A stretch of 64,000 nt of DNA, from NCBI GenBank assembly GCA_037577475.1, contig CM075195.1, forward strand, positions 24,827,399-24,891,398, written 5' to 3'. Position 1 is the stretch's first letter. The number at the start of each line of letters is the position of its first letter. This document shows positions 41,977 to 54,054 of the stretch, piece by piece. The translations under genes and the position numbers were made by a program. This DNA is from Chaunax sp. Z400 (taxonomy: Eukaryota; Chordata; Actinopteri; Lophiiformes; Chaunacidae). The notes below the pieces were generated by a model. That model worked only from the letters and a program-made list of their open reading frames with translations. It did not search any database and was not told the origin of the DNA.

Positions 41977-44353
41977 GGACAGGTAGTTAGGTTAAGTGAA
42001 CATGTTTCTGTTCCTTCCTTTTCCTATCAGTGTTTAGTTAGCATTTGACGAGAGAGTTACCTCAGGATTTTGTTTGTTATTTTGGCCTTGGTTCTCCCTG
42101 AAGTCAAGCTTCATTTGCAAAAACTACATTCACATCTTTGTAGCAATTATTGTAAATAATGTTCCCTTCTATAAAAGAAACATTGTAACTAGCAGTTGTT
42201 AATAGGAACCGCTGTGTTTTCAGCACTTAGCATGAAGCGTAGGGGTGAGCTGCCATTTTTTTTTACTGTTTTGTTTTGTTTTGTTTTCGGACAGGTAGTT
42301 AGGTTAAGTGAACATGTTCTGTTCCTTCCTTTTCCTATCAGTGTTTAGTTAGCATTTGACGAGAGAGTTAGCTCAGGATTTTGTTTGTTATTTTGGCCTT
42401 GGTTCTCCCTGAAGTCAAGCTTCATTTGCAAAAACTACATTCACATCTTTGTAGCAATTATTGTAAATAATGTTCCCTTCTATAAAAGAAACATTGTAAC
42501 TAGCAGTTGTTAATAGGAACCGCTGTGTTTTCAGCACTTAGCATGAAGCGTAGGGGTGAGCTGCCATTTTTTTTACTGTTTTGTTTTGTTTTCGGACAGG
42601 TAGTTAGGTTAAGTGAAAATGTTTCTGTTCCTTCCTTTTCCTATCAGTGTTTAGTTAGCATTTGACGAGAGAGTTAGCTCAGGATTTTGTTTGTTATTTT
42701 GGCATTGGTTCTCCCTGAAGTCAAGCTTCATTTGCAAAAACTACATTCACATCTTTGTAGCAATTATTGTAAATAATGTTCCCTTCTATAAAAGAAACAT
42801 TGTAACTAGCAGTTGTTAATAGGAACCGCTGTGTTTTCAGCACTTAGCATGAAGCGTAGGGGTGAGCTGCCATTTTTTTTACTGTTTTGTTTTGTTATCG
42901 GACAGGTAGTTAGGTTAAGTGAACATGTTTCTGTTCCTTCCTTTTCCTATCAGTGTTTAGTTAGCATTTGACGAGAGAGTTAGCTCAGGATTTTGTTTGT
43001 TATTTTGGCATTGGTTCTCCCTGAAGTCAAGCTTCATTTGCAAAAACTACATTCACATCTTTGTAGCAAAAATTGTAAATAATGTTCCCTTCTATAAAAG
43101 AAACATTGTAACTAGCAGTTGTTAATTGGAACCGCTGTGTTTTCAGCACTTAGCATGAAGCGTAGGGGTGAGCTGCCATTTTTTTTACTGTTTTGTTTTG
43201 TTTTCGGACAGGTAGTTAGGTTAAGTGAACATGTTTCTGTTCCTTCCTTTTCCTATCAGTGTTTAGTTAGCATTTGACGAGAGAGTTAGCTCAGGATTTT
43301 GTTTGTTATTTTGGCCTTGGTTCTCCCTGAAGTCAAGCTTCATTTGCAAAAACTACATTCACATCTTTGTAGGAATTATTGTAAATAATGTTCCCTCCTA
43401 TAAAAGAAACATTGTAACTAGCAGTTGTTAATAGGAACCGCTGTGTTTTCAGCACTTAGGATGAAGCGTAGGGGTGAGCTGCCATTTTTTTTTACTGTTT
43501 TGTTTTGTTTTCGGACAGGTAGTTAGGTTAAGTGAACATGTTTCTGTTCCTTCCTTTTCCTATCAGTGTTTAGTTAGCATTTGACGAGAGAGTTACCTCA
43601 GGATTTTGTTTGTTATTTTGGCCTTGGTTCTCCCTGAAGTCAAGCTTCATTTGCAAAAACTACATTCACATCTTTGTAGCAATTATTGTAAATAATGTTC
43701 CCTTCTATAAAAGAAACATTGTAACTAGCAGTTGTTAATAGGAACCGCTGTGTTTTCAGCACTTAGCATGAAGCGTAGGGGTGAGCTGCCATTTTTTTAC
43801 TGTTTTGTTTTGTTTTCGGACAGGTAGTTAGGTTAAGTGAACATGTTCTGTTCCTTCCTTTTCCTATCAGTGTTTAGTTAGCATTTGACGAGAGAGTTAG
43901 CTCAGGATTTTGTTTGTTATTTTGGCCTTGGTTCTCCCTGAAGTCAAGCTTCATTTGCAAAAACTACATTCACATCTTTGTAGCAATTATTGTAAATAAT
44001 GTTCCCTTCTATAAAAGAAACATTGTAACTAGCAGTTGTTAATAGGAACCGCTGTGTTTTCAGCACTTAGCATGAAGCGTAGGGGTGAGCTGCCATTTTT
44101 TTTACTGTTTTGTTTTGTTTTCGGACAGGTAGTTAGGTTAAGTGAACATGTTTCTGTTCCTTCCTTTTCCTACCAGTGTTTAGTTAGCATTTCACGAGAG
44201 AGTTAGCTCAGGATTTTGTTTGTTATTTTGGCCTTGGTTCTTCCTGAAGTCAAGCTTCATTTGCAAAAACTACATTCACATCATTGTAGCAATTATTGTA
44301 ATTAATGTTCCCTTCTATAAAAGAAACATTGTAACTAGCAGTTGTTAATAGGA

Positions 44354-44630
44354 GTTAGCATTTGACGAGAGAGTTACCTCAGGATTTTGTTTGTTATTTT
44401 GGCCTTGGTTCACCCTGAAGTCAAGCTTCATTTATGAAACCTACTCACCTCTTTGTAGCAATTATTGTAAACAGTGGCTCATTTTAGTGTAGTAATTATT
44501 GAGACTATATTCCATTCATATAAAAAATATTGTAAATAGTATTTGTGAATAGAAACCACTGTGTTTTCATCACTTAGCATGAAGTGTAGGGGTGAGCTGC
44601 CATTTTTTTTTACTGTTTTGTTTTGTTTTA
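44354..44630 (+). repeat. Divergent variant monomer V, copy 13 (last in window)
   Basis: A 277-bp common V form. Its preceding Y unit (44123) has TTTCACGAG in place of TTTGACGAG. No further V occurs in the remaining 19.4 kb. Confidence 0.92.
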
Positions 44631-47403
44631 GGAAAGGTAGTTAGGTTAAGTGAACATGTTTCTGTTTCCTTTCTTTTCCTTCCTTTTCCTATCAGTGTTT
44701 AGTTAGCATTTGACGAGAGAGTTAGCTCAGGATTTTGTTTGTTATTTTGGCATTGGTTTTCCCTGAAGTCAAGCTTCATTTACCAAAACTACATTCACAT
44801 CTTTGTAGCAAAAATTGTAAATAATGTTCCCTTCTATAAAAGAAACATTGTAACTAGCAGTTGTTAATTGGAACCGCTGTGTTTTCAGCACTTAGCATGA
44901 AGCGTAGGGGTGACCTGCCATTTTTTTTACTGTTTTGTTTTGTTTTCGGACAGGTAGTTAGGTTAAGTGAACATGTTTCTGTTCCTTCCTTTTCCTATCA
45001 GTGTTTAGTTAGCATTTGACGAGAGAGTTACCTCAGGATTTTGTTTGTTATTTTGGCCTTGGTTCTCCCTGAAGTCAAGCTTCATTTGCAAAAACTACAT
45101 TCACATCTTTGTAGCAATTATTGTAAATAATGTTCCCTTCTATAAAAGAAACATTGTAACTAGCAGTTGTTAATAGGAACCGCTGTGTTTTCAGCACTTA
45201 GCATGAAGCGTAGGGGTGAGCTGCCATTTTTTTTTACTGTTTTGTTTTGTTTTGTTTTCGGACAGGTAGTTAGGTTAAGTGAACATGTTCTGTTCCTTCC
45301 TTTTCCTATCAGTGTTTAGTTAGCATTTGACGAGAGAGTTAGCTCAGGATTTTGTTTGTTATTTTGGCCTTGGTTCTCCCTGAAGTCAAGCTTCATTTGC
45401 AAAAACTACATTCACATCTTTGTAGCAATTATTGTAAATAATGTTCCCTTCTATAAAAGAAACATTGTAACTAGCAGTTGTTAATAGGAACCGCTGTGTT
45501 TTCAGCACTTAGCATGAAGCGTAGGGGTGAGCTGCCATTTTTTTTTACTGTTTTGTTTTGTTTTCGGACAGGTAGTTAGGTTAAGTGAAAATGTTTCTGT
45601 TCCTTCCTTTTCCTATCAGTGTTTAGTTAGCATTTGACGAGAGAGTTAGCTCAGGATTTTGTTTGTTATTTTGGCATTGGTTCTCCCTGAAGTCAAGCTT
45701 CATTTGCAAAAACTACATTCACATCTTTGTAGCAATTATTGTAAATAATGTTCCCTTCTATAAAAGAAACATTGTAACTAGCAGTTGTTAATAGGAACCG
45801 CTGTGTTTTCAGCACTTAGCATGAAGCGTAGGGGTGAGCTGCCATTTTTTTTACTGTTTTGTTTTGTTATCGGACAGGTAGTTAGGTTAAGTGAACATGT
45901 TTCTGTTCCTTCCTTTTCCTATCAGTGTTTAGTTAGCATTTGACGAGAGAGTTAGCTCAGGATTTTGTTTGTTATTTTGGCATTGGTTCTCCCTGAAGTC
46001 AAGCTTCATTTGCAAAAACTACATTCACATCTTTGTAGCAAAAATTGTAAATAATGTTCCCTTCTATAAAAGAAACATTGTAACTAGCAGTTGTTAATTG
46101 GAACTGCTGTGTTTTCAGCACTTAGCATGAAGCGTAGGGGTGAGCTGCCATTTTTTTTACTGTTTTGTTTTGTTTTCGGACAGGTAGTTAGGTTAAGTGA
46201 ACATGTTTCTGTTCCTTCCTTTTCCTATCAGTGTTTAGTTAGCATTTGACGAGAGAGTTACCTCAGGATTTTGTTTGTTATTTTGGCCTTGGTTCTCCCT
46301 GAAGTCAAGCTTCATTTGCAAAAACTACATTCACATCTTTGTAGGAATTATTGTAAATAATGTTCCCTCCTATAAAAGAAACATTGTAACTAGCAGTTGT
46401 TAATAGGAACCGCTGTGTTTTCAGCACTTAGGATGAAGCGTAGGGGTGAGCTGCCATTTTTTTTTACTGTTTTGTTTTGTTTTCGGACAGGTAGTTAGGT
46501 TAAGTGAACATGTTTCTGTTCCTTCCTTTTCCTATCAGTGTTTAGTTAGCATTTGACGAGAGAGTTACCTCAGGATTTTGTTTGTTATTTTGGCCTTGGT
46601 TCTCCCTGAAGTCAAGCTTCATTTGCAAAAACTACATTCACATCTTTGTAGCAATTATTGTAAATAATGTTCCCTTCTATAAAAGAAACATTGTAACTAG
46701 CAGTTGTTAATTGGAACCGCTGTGTTTTCAGCACTTAGCATGAAGCGTAGGGTTGAGCTGCCATTTTTTTTACTGTTTTGTTTTGTTTTCGGACAGGTAG
46801 TTAGGTTAAGTGAACATGTTTCTGTTCCTTCCTTTCCTATCAGTATTTAGTTAGCATTTGGCGAGAGAGTTAGCTCAGGATTTTGTTTGTTATTTTGGCC
46901 TTGGTTCTCCCTGAAGTCAAGCTTTATTTGCAAAAACTACATTCACATCTTTGTAGCAATTATTGTAAATAATGTTCCCTTCTATAAAAGAAACATTGTA
47001 ACTAGCAGTTGTTAATAGGAACCGCTGTGTTTTCAGCACTTAGCATGAAGCGTAGGGGTGAGCTGCCATTTTCTTTTTACTGTTTTGTTTTGTTTTCGGA
47101 CAGGTAGTTAGGTTAAGTGAACATGTTTCTGTTCCTTCCTTTTCCTATCAGTGTTTAGTTAGCATTTGACGAGAGAGTTAGCTCAGGATTTTGTTTGTTA
47201 TTTTGGCATTGGTTCTCCCTGAAATCAAGCTTCATTTGCAAAAACTACATTCACATCTTTGTAGCAAAAATTGTAAATAATGTTCCCTTCTATAAAAGAA
47301 ACATTGTAACTAGCAGTTGTTAATTGGAACCGCTGTGTTTTCAGCACTTAGCATGAAGCGTAGGGGTGAGCTGCCATTTTTTTTACTGTTTTGTTTTGTT
47401 TTC
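44631..47403 (+). repeat. 5,734-bp composite HOR, copy 2 (partial)
   Basis: Heads lie at 44631 (L), 44948, 45260, 45566, 45872, 46178, 46485, 46791 and 47098. The first eight match copy 1 at an offset of exactly 5,734, including CTTCCTTTCC, AGTATTTAG and GCTTTATTT in the eighth. The ninth (47098, CTGAAATCAAG) matches 41671 at an offset of 5,427, so the monomer corresponding to 41363 is missing. The eighth monomer now ends with the C-interrupted T-run of the lost ninth, which marks the deletion. Private changes: GAACTGCTG in the unit at 45872. Confidence 0.87.
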
Positions 47404-49553
47404 GGACAGGTAGTTAGGTTAAGTGAACATGTTTCTGTTCCTTCCTTTTCCTATCAGTGTTTAGTTAGCATTTGACGAGAGAGTTAGCTCAGGATTTTGT
47501 TTGTTATTTTGGCCTTGGTTCTCCCTGAAGTCAAGCTTCATTTGCAAAAACTACATTCACATCTTTGTAGCAATTATTGTAAATAATGTTCCCTTCTATA
47601 AAAGAAACATTGTAACTAGCAGTTGTTAATAGGAACCGCTGTGTTTTCAGCACTTAGCATGAAGCGTAGGGGTGAGCTGCCATTTTTTTTACTGTTTTGT
47701 TTTGTTTTCGGACAGGTAGTTAGGTTAAGTGAACATGTTTCTGTTCCTTCCTTTTCCTATCAGTGTTTAGTTAGCATTTGACGAGAGAGTTACCTCAGGA
47801 TTTTGTTTGTTATTTTGGCCTTGGTTCTCCCTGAAGTCAAGCTTCATTTGCAAAAACTACATTCACATCTTTGTAGCAATTATTGTAAATAATGTTCCCT
47901 TCTATAAAAGAAACATTGTAACTAGCAGTTGTTAATAGGAACCGCTGTGCTTTCAGCACTCAGCATGAAGCGTAGGGGTGAGCTGCCATTTTTTTTTACT
48001 GTTTTGTTTTGTTTTCGGACAGGTAGTTAGGTTAAGTGAACATGTTTCTGTTCCTTCCTTTTCCTATCAGTGTTTAGTTAGCATTTGACGAGAGAGTTAC
48101 CTCAGGATTTTGTTTGTTATTTTGGCCTTGGTTCTCCCTGAAGTCAAGCTTCATTTGCAAAAACTACATTCACATCTTTGTAGCAATTATTGTAAATAAT
48201 GTTCCCTTCTATAAAAGAAACATTGTAACTAGCAGTTGTTAATTGGAGCCGCTGTGTTTTCAGCACTTAGCATGAAGCGTAGGGGTGAGCTGCCATTTTT
48301 TTTACTGTTTTGTTTTGTTTTCGGACAGGTAGTTAGGTTAAGTGAACATGTTTCTGTTTCCTTTCTGTTCCTTCCTTTTCCTATCAGTGTTTAGTTAGCA
48401 TTTGACGAGAGAGTTACCTCAGGATTTTGTTTGTTATTTTGGCCTTGGTTCTCCCTGAAGTCAAGCTTCATTTGCAAAAAATACATTCACATCTTTGTAG
48501 CAATTATTGTAAATAATGTTCCCTTCTATAAAAGAAACATTGTAACTAGCAGTTGTTAATAGGAACCGCTGTGTTTTCAGCACTTAGCATGAAGCGTAGG
48601 GGTGAGCTGCCATTTTTTTTTACTGTTTTGTTTTGTTTTCGGACAGGTAGTTAGGTTAAGTGAACATGTTTCTGTTCCTTCCTTTTCCTATCAGTGTTTA
48701 GTTAGCATTTGACGAGAGAGTTAGCTCAGGATTTTGTTTGTTATTTTGGCCTTGGTTCTCCCTGAAGTCAAGCTTCATTTGCAAAAACTACATTCACATC
48801 TTTGTAGCAATTATTGTAATTAATGTTCCCTTCTATAAAAGAAACATTGTAACTAGCAGTTGTTAATAGTAACCGCTGTGTTTTCAGCACTTCGCATGAA
48901 GCGTAGGGGTGAGCTGCCATTTTTTTTACTATTTTGTTTTGTTTTCGGACAGGTAGTTAGGTTAAGTGAACATGTTTCTGTTCCTTCCTTTTCCTATCAG
49001 TGTTTAGTTAGCATTTGGCGAGAGAGTTAGCTCAGGATTTTGTTTGTTATTTTGGCCTTGGTTCTCCCTGAAGTCAAGCTTCATTTGCAAAAACTACATT
49101 CACATCTTTGTAGCAATTATTGTAAATAATGTTCCCTTCTATAAAAGAAACATTGTAACTAGCAGTTGTTAATAGGAACCGCTGTGTTTTCAGCACTTAG
49201 CATGAAGCGTAGGGGTGAGCTGCCATTTTTTTTTACTGTTTTGTTTTGTTTTCGGACAGGTAGTTAGGTTAAGTGAACATGTTTCTGTTCCTTCCTTTTC
49301 CTATCAGTGTTTAGTTAGCATTTGACGAGAGAGTTAGCTCAGGATTTTGTTTGTTATTTTGGCCTTGGTTCTCCCTGAAGTCAAGCTTCATTTGCAAAAA
49401 CTACATTCACATCTTTGTAGCAATTATTGTAAATAATGTTCCCTTCTATAAAAGAAACATTGTAACTAGCAGTTGTTAATAGGAACCGCTGTGTTTTCAG
49501 CACTTCACATGAAACGTAGGGGTGAGCTGCCATTTTTTTTTTACTGTTTTGTC
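47404..49553 (+). repeat. Transition block of right-zone monomers
   Basis: Heads lie at 47404, 47710 (K; TGTGCTTTCAGCACTCAGC), 48017 (K; AATTGGAGCCGC), 48323 (long pyrimidine tract of the right-zone form, TTTCCTTTCTGTTCC; AAAAATACATTC), 48641 (GTAATTAATG, AATAGTAACC, CTTCGCATG), 48947 (after ACTATTTTG; TTTGGCGAG) and 49254 (CTTCACATGAAACG, TTGTCTTG). No V, L, S or Y units occur. The block shows the same monomer succession that recurs, rearranged, in the two right-hand HORs. No exact copy of it was noticed inside the window. Confidence 0.87.
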
Positions 49554-50786
49554 TTGTTTTCGGACAGGTAGTTAGGTTAAGTGAACATGTTTCTGTTCCT
49601 TCCTTTTCCTATCAGTGTTTAGTTAGCATTTGACGAGAGAGTTAGCTCAGGATTTTGTTTGTTATTTTGGCATTGGTTCTCCCTGAAGTCAAGCTTCATT
49701 TGCAAAAACTACATTCACATCTTTGTAGCAAAAATTGTAAATAATGTTCCCTTCTATAAAAGAAACATTGTAACTAGCAGTTGTTAATTGGAACCGCTGT
49801 GTTTTCAGCACTTAGCATGAAGCGTAGGGGTGAGCTGCCATTTTTTTTACTGTTTTGTTTTGTTTTCGGACAGGTAGTTAGGTTAAGTGAACATGTTTCT
49901 GTTCCTTCCTTTTCCTATCAGTGTTTAGTTAGCATTTGACGAGAGAGTTACCTCAGGATTTTGTTTGTTATTTTGGCCTTGGTTCTCCCTGAAGTCAAGC
50001 TTCATTTGCAAAAACTACATTCACATCTTTGTAGCAATTATTGTAAATAATGTTCCCTTCTATAAAAGAAACATTGTAACTAGCAGTTGTTAATAGGAAC
50101 CGCTGTGTTTTCAGCACTTAGCATGAAGCGTAGGGGTGAGCTGCCATTTTTATTACTTTTTTGTTTTGTTTTCGGACAGGTAGTTAGGTTAAGTGAACAT
50201 GTTTCTGTTCCTTCCTTTTCCTATCAGTGTTTAGTTAGCATTTGACGAGAGAGTTACCTCAGGATTTTGTTTGTTATTTTGGCCTTGGTTCTCCCTGAAG
50301 TCAAGCTTCATTTGCAAAATCTACATTCACATCTTTGTAGCAATTATTGTAAATAATGTTCCCTTCTATAAAAGAAACATTGTAACTAGCAGTTGTTAAT
50401 AGGAACCGCTGTGCTTTCAGCACTCAGCATGAAGCGTAGGGGTGAGCTGCCATTCTTTTTTACTGTTTTGTTTTGTTTTCGGACAGGTAGTTAGATTAAG
50501 TGAACATGTTTCTGTTCCTTCCTTTTCCTATCAGTGTTTAGTTAGCATTTGACGAGAGAGTTACCTCAGGATTTTGTTTGTTATTTTGGCCTTGGTTCTC
50601 CCTGAAGTCAAGCTTCATTTGCAAAAACTACATTCACATCTTTGTAGCAATTATTGTAAATAATGTTCCCTTCTATAAAAGAAACATTGTAACTAGCAGT
50701 TGTTAATTGGAACCGCTGTGTTTTCAGCACTTAGCATGAAGCGTAGGGGTGAGCTGCCATTTTTTTTACTGTTTTGTTTTGTTTTC

Positions 50787-50953
50787 GGACAGGTAGTTAG
50801 GTTAAGTGAACATGTTTCTGTTTCCTTTCTGTTCCTTCCTTTTCCTATCAGTGTTTAGTTAGCATTTGTTAATTGGAACCGCTGTGTTTTCAGCACTTAG
50901 CATGAAGCGTAGGGGTGAGCTGCCATTTTTTTTAACTGTTTTGTTTTGTTTTC
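50787..50953 (+). repeat. Truncated monomer, 167 bp (internal ~151-bp deletion)
   Basis: After the right-zone pyrimidine tract, GTTAGCATTTG is joined directly to TTAATTGGAACCGC. Compared with the intact unit at 51566, bases corresponding to 51648-51798 are missing. The breakpoints share TTG (CATTTG and CAGTTG), so the deletion fits slippage or end-joining at a 3-bp microhomology. The HindIII site and the TATAAAAG motif are lost. Its T-run is 8 T followed by AACTG. Confidence 0.92.
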
Positions 50954-51882
50954 GGACAGGTAGTTAGGTTAAGTGAACATGTTTCTGTTCCTTCCTTTTC
51001 CTATCAGTGTTTAGTTAGCATTTGACGAGAGAGTTAGCTCAGGATTTTTTTTGTTATTTTGGCCTTGGTTCTCCCTGAAGTCAAGCTTCATTTGCAAAAA
51101 CTACATTCACATCTTTGTAGCAATTATTGTAATTAATGTTCCCTTCTATAAAAGAAACATTGTAACTAGCAGTTGTTAATAGTAACCGCTGTGTTTTCAG
51201 CACTTCGCATGAAGCATAGGGGTGAGCTGCCATTTTTTTTACTATTTTGTTTTGTTTTCGGACAGGTAGTTAGGTTAAGTGAACATGTTTCTGTTCCTTC
51301 CTTTTCCTATCAGTGTTTAGTTAGCATTTGGCGAGAGAGTTAGCTCAGGATTTTGTTTGTTATTTTGGCCTTGGTTCTCCCTGAAGTCAAGCTTCATTTG
51401 CAAAAACTACATTCACATCTTTGTAGCAATTATTGTAAATAATGTTCCCTTCTATAAAAGAAACATTGTAACTAGCAGTTGTTAATTGGAACCGCTGTGT
51501 TTTCAGCACTTAGCATGAAGCGTAGGGGTGAGCTGCCATTTTTTTTACTGTTTTGTTTTGTTTTCGGACAGGTAGTTAGGTTAAGTGAACATGTTTCTGT
51601 TTCCTTTCTGTTCCTTCCTTTTCCTATCAGTGTTTAGTTAGCATTTGACGAGAGACTTACCTCAGGATTTTGTTTGTTATTTTGGCCTTGGTTCTCCCTG
51701 AAGTCAAGCTTCATTTGCAAAAACTACATTCACATCTTTGTAGCAATTATTGTAAATAATGTTCCCTTCTATAAAAGAAACATTGTAACTAGCAGTTGTT
51801 AATTGGAACCGCTGTGTTTTCAGCACTTAGCATGAAGCGTAGGGGTGAGCTGCCATTTTTTTTACTGTTTTGTTTTGTTTTC

Positions 51883-52049
51883 GGACAGGTAGTTAGGTTA
51901 AGTGAACATGTTTCTGTTTCCTTTCTGTTCCTTCCTTTTCCTATCAGTGTTTAGTTAGCATTTGTTAATTGGAACCGCTGTGTTTTCAGCACTTAGCATG
52001 AAGCGTAGGGGTGAGCTGCCATTTTTTTTTACTGTTTTGTTTTGTTTTC
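51883..52049 (+). repeat. Truncated monomer, 167 bp (second copy of the deletion)
   Basis: It has the same CATTTG/TTAATTGG junction as at 50787, five units further on. The T-run is a plain 9-10 T before ACTG, which separates it from the unit at 50787 (TTTAACTG). The identical breakpoint and the same following monomer class (GTAATTAATG, AATAGTAACC, CTTCGCATG) show that the two arose from one deletion event and then spread as part of a larger segment. Confidence 0.92.
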
Positions 52050-53887
52050 GGACAGGTAGTTAGGTTAAGTGAACATGTTTCTGTTCCTTCCTTTTCCTAT
52101 CAGTGTTTAGTTAGCATTTGACGAGAGAGTTAGCTCAGGATTTTGTTTGTTATTTTGGCCTTGGTTCTCCCTGAAGTCAAGCTTCATTTGCAAAAACTAC
52201 ATTCACATCTTTGTAGCAATTATTGTAATTAATGTTCCCTTCTATAAAAGAAACATTGTAACTAGCAGTTGTTAATAGTAACCGCTGTGTTTTCAGCACT
52301 TCGCATGAAGCGTAGGGGTGAGTTGCCATTTTTTTTACTATTTTGTTTTGTTTTCGGACAGGTAGTTAGGTTAAGTGAACATGTTTCTGTTCCTTCCTTT
52401 TCCTATCAGTGTTTAGTTAGCATTTGGCGAGAGAGTTAGCTCAGGATTTTGTTTGTTATTTTGGCCTTGGTTCTCCCTGAAGTCAAGCTTCATTTGCAAA
52501 AACTACATTCACATCTTTGTAGCAATTATTGTAAATAATGTTCCCTTCTATAAAAGAAACATTGTAACTAGCAGTTGTTAATAGGAACCGCTGTGTTTTC
52601 AGCACTTAGCATGAAGCGTAGGGGTGAGCTGCCATTTTTTTTTACTGTTTTGTTTTGTTTTCGGACAGGTAGTTAGGTTAAGTGAACATGTTTCTGTTCC
52701 TTCCTTTTCCTATCAGTGTTTAGTTAGCATTTGACGAGAGAGTTAGCTCAGGATTTTGTTTGTTATTTTGGCATTGGTTCTCCCTGAAGTCAAGCTTCAT
52801 TTGCAAAAACTACATTCACATCTTTGTAGCAAAAATTGTAAATAATGTTCCCTTCTATAAAAGAAACATTGTAACTAGCAGTTGTTAATTGGAACCGCTG
52901 TGTTTTCAGCACTTAGCATGAAGCGTAGGGGTGAGCTGCCATTTTTTTTACTGTTTTGTTTTGTTTTCGGACAGGTAGTTAGGTTAAGTGAACATGTTTC
53001 TGTTCCTTCCTTTTCCTATCAGTGTTTAGTTAGCATTTGACGAGAGAGTTACCTCAGGATTTTGTTTGTTATTTTGGCCTTGGTTCTCCCTGAAGTCAAG
53101 CTTCATTTGCAAAAACTACATTCACATCTTTGTAGCAATTATTGTAAATAATGTTCCCTTCTATAAAAGAAACATTGTAACTAGCAGTTGTTAATAGGAA
53201 CCGCTGTGTTTTCAGCACTTAGCATGAAGCGTAGGGGTGAGCTGCCATTTTTATTACTTTTTTGTTTTGTTTTCGGACAGGTAGTTAGGTTAAGTGAACA
53301 TGTTTCTGTTCCTTCCTTTTCCTATCAGTGTTTAGTTAGCATTTGACGAGAGAGTTACCTCAGGATTTTGTTTGTTATTTTGGCCTTGGTTCTCCCTGAA
53401 GTCAAGCTTCATTTGCAAAATCTACATTCACATCTTTGTAGCAATTATTGTAAATAATGTTCCCTTCTATAAAAGAAACATTGTAACTAGCAGTTGTTAA
53501 TAGGAACCGCTGTGCTTTCAGCACTCAGCATGAAGCGTAGGGGTGAGCTGCCATTCTTTTTTACTGTTTTGTTTTGTTTTCGGACAGGTAGTTAGATTAA
53601 GTGAACATGTTTCTGTTCCTTCCTTTTCCTATCAGTGTTTAGTTAGCATTTGACGAGAGAGTTACCTCAGGATTTTGTTTGTTATTTTGGCCTTGGTTCT
53701 CCCTGAAGTCAAGCTTCATTTGCAAAAACTACATTCACATCTTTGTAGCAATTATTGTAAATAATGTTCCCTTCTATAAAAGAAACATTGTAACTAGCAG
53801 TTGTTAATTGGAACCGCTGTGTTTTCAGCACTTAGCATGAAGCGTAGGGGTGAGCTGCCATTTTTTTTACTGTTTTGTTTTGTTTTC

Positions 53888-54054
53888 GGACAGGTAGTTA
53901 GGTTAAGTGAACATGTTTCTGTTTCCTTTCTGTTCCTTCCTTTTCCTATCAGTGTTTAGTTAGCATTTGTTAATTGGAACCGCTGTGTTTTCAGCACTTA
54001 GCATGAAGCGTAGGGGTGAGCTGCCATTTTTTTTAACTGTTTTGTTTTGTTTTC
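53888..54054 (+). repeat. Truncated monomer, 167 bp (duplicate of 50787)
   Basis: It is the 3,101-bp counterpart of the unit at 50787. It has the same CATTTG/TTAATTGG junction and the same TTTAACTG end of the T-run. Confidence 0.92.

Larger units (their letters stand above)
38897..44630 (+). repeat. 5,734-bp composite HOR, copy 1
   Basis: Heads lie at 38897 (L), 39214, 39526, 39832, 40138, 40444 (first six monomers of the nine-monomer HOR), then 40751 (AATTGG, AGGGTTGAG), 41057 (CTTCCTTTCCTATCAG, AGTATTTAG, TTTGGCG, GCTTTATTT), 41363 (TTTAGATAGC, AATAGTAACC, CTTCGCATG), 41671 (CTGAAATCAAG, CATTGG, AGAATCATTG), then 41977, 42289, 42594, 42900, 43206, 43513, 43818 and 44123, then V13. The four middle monomers resemble the right-hand zone and are inserted into the nine-monomer series. 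The next copy begins at 44631, and its first eight head boxes each lie exactly 5,734 bp further on. Confidence 0.88.
49554..52654 (+). repeat. 3,101-bp tandem duplication, copy 1
   Basis: Heads lie at 49562, 49868, 50174, 50481, 50787, 50954, 51260, 51566, 51883, 52050 and 52356: eleven units, two of them truncated to 167 bp. Every one has a counterpart exactly 3,101 bp later. Shared private variants include TTTTTATTACTTTTTTG, AAAATCTACATTC, TTAGATTAAG, GCCATTCTTTTTTAC, CAGGATTTTTTTTGTT, GAAGCATAGG, GAGACTTACC and GAGTTGCC. The left limit is the end of the T-run before 49562, since the preceding unit differs (CTTCACATGAAACG and a 10-T run). I noticed no substitution between copies. Confidence 0.92.
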
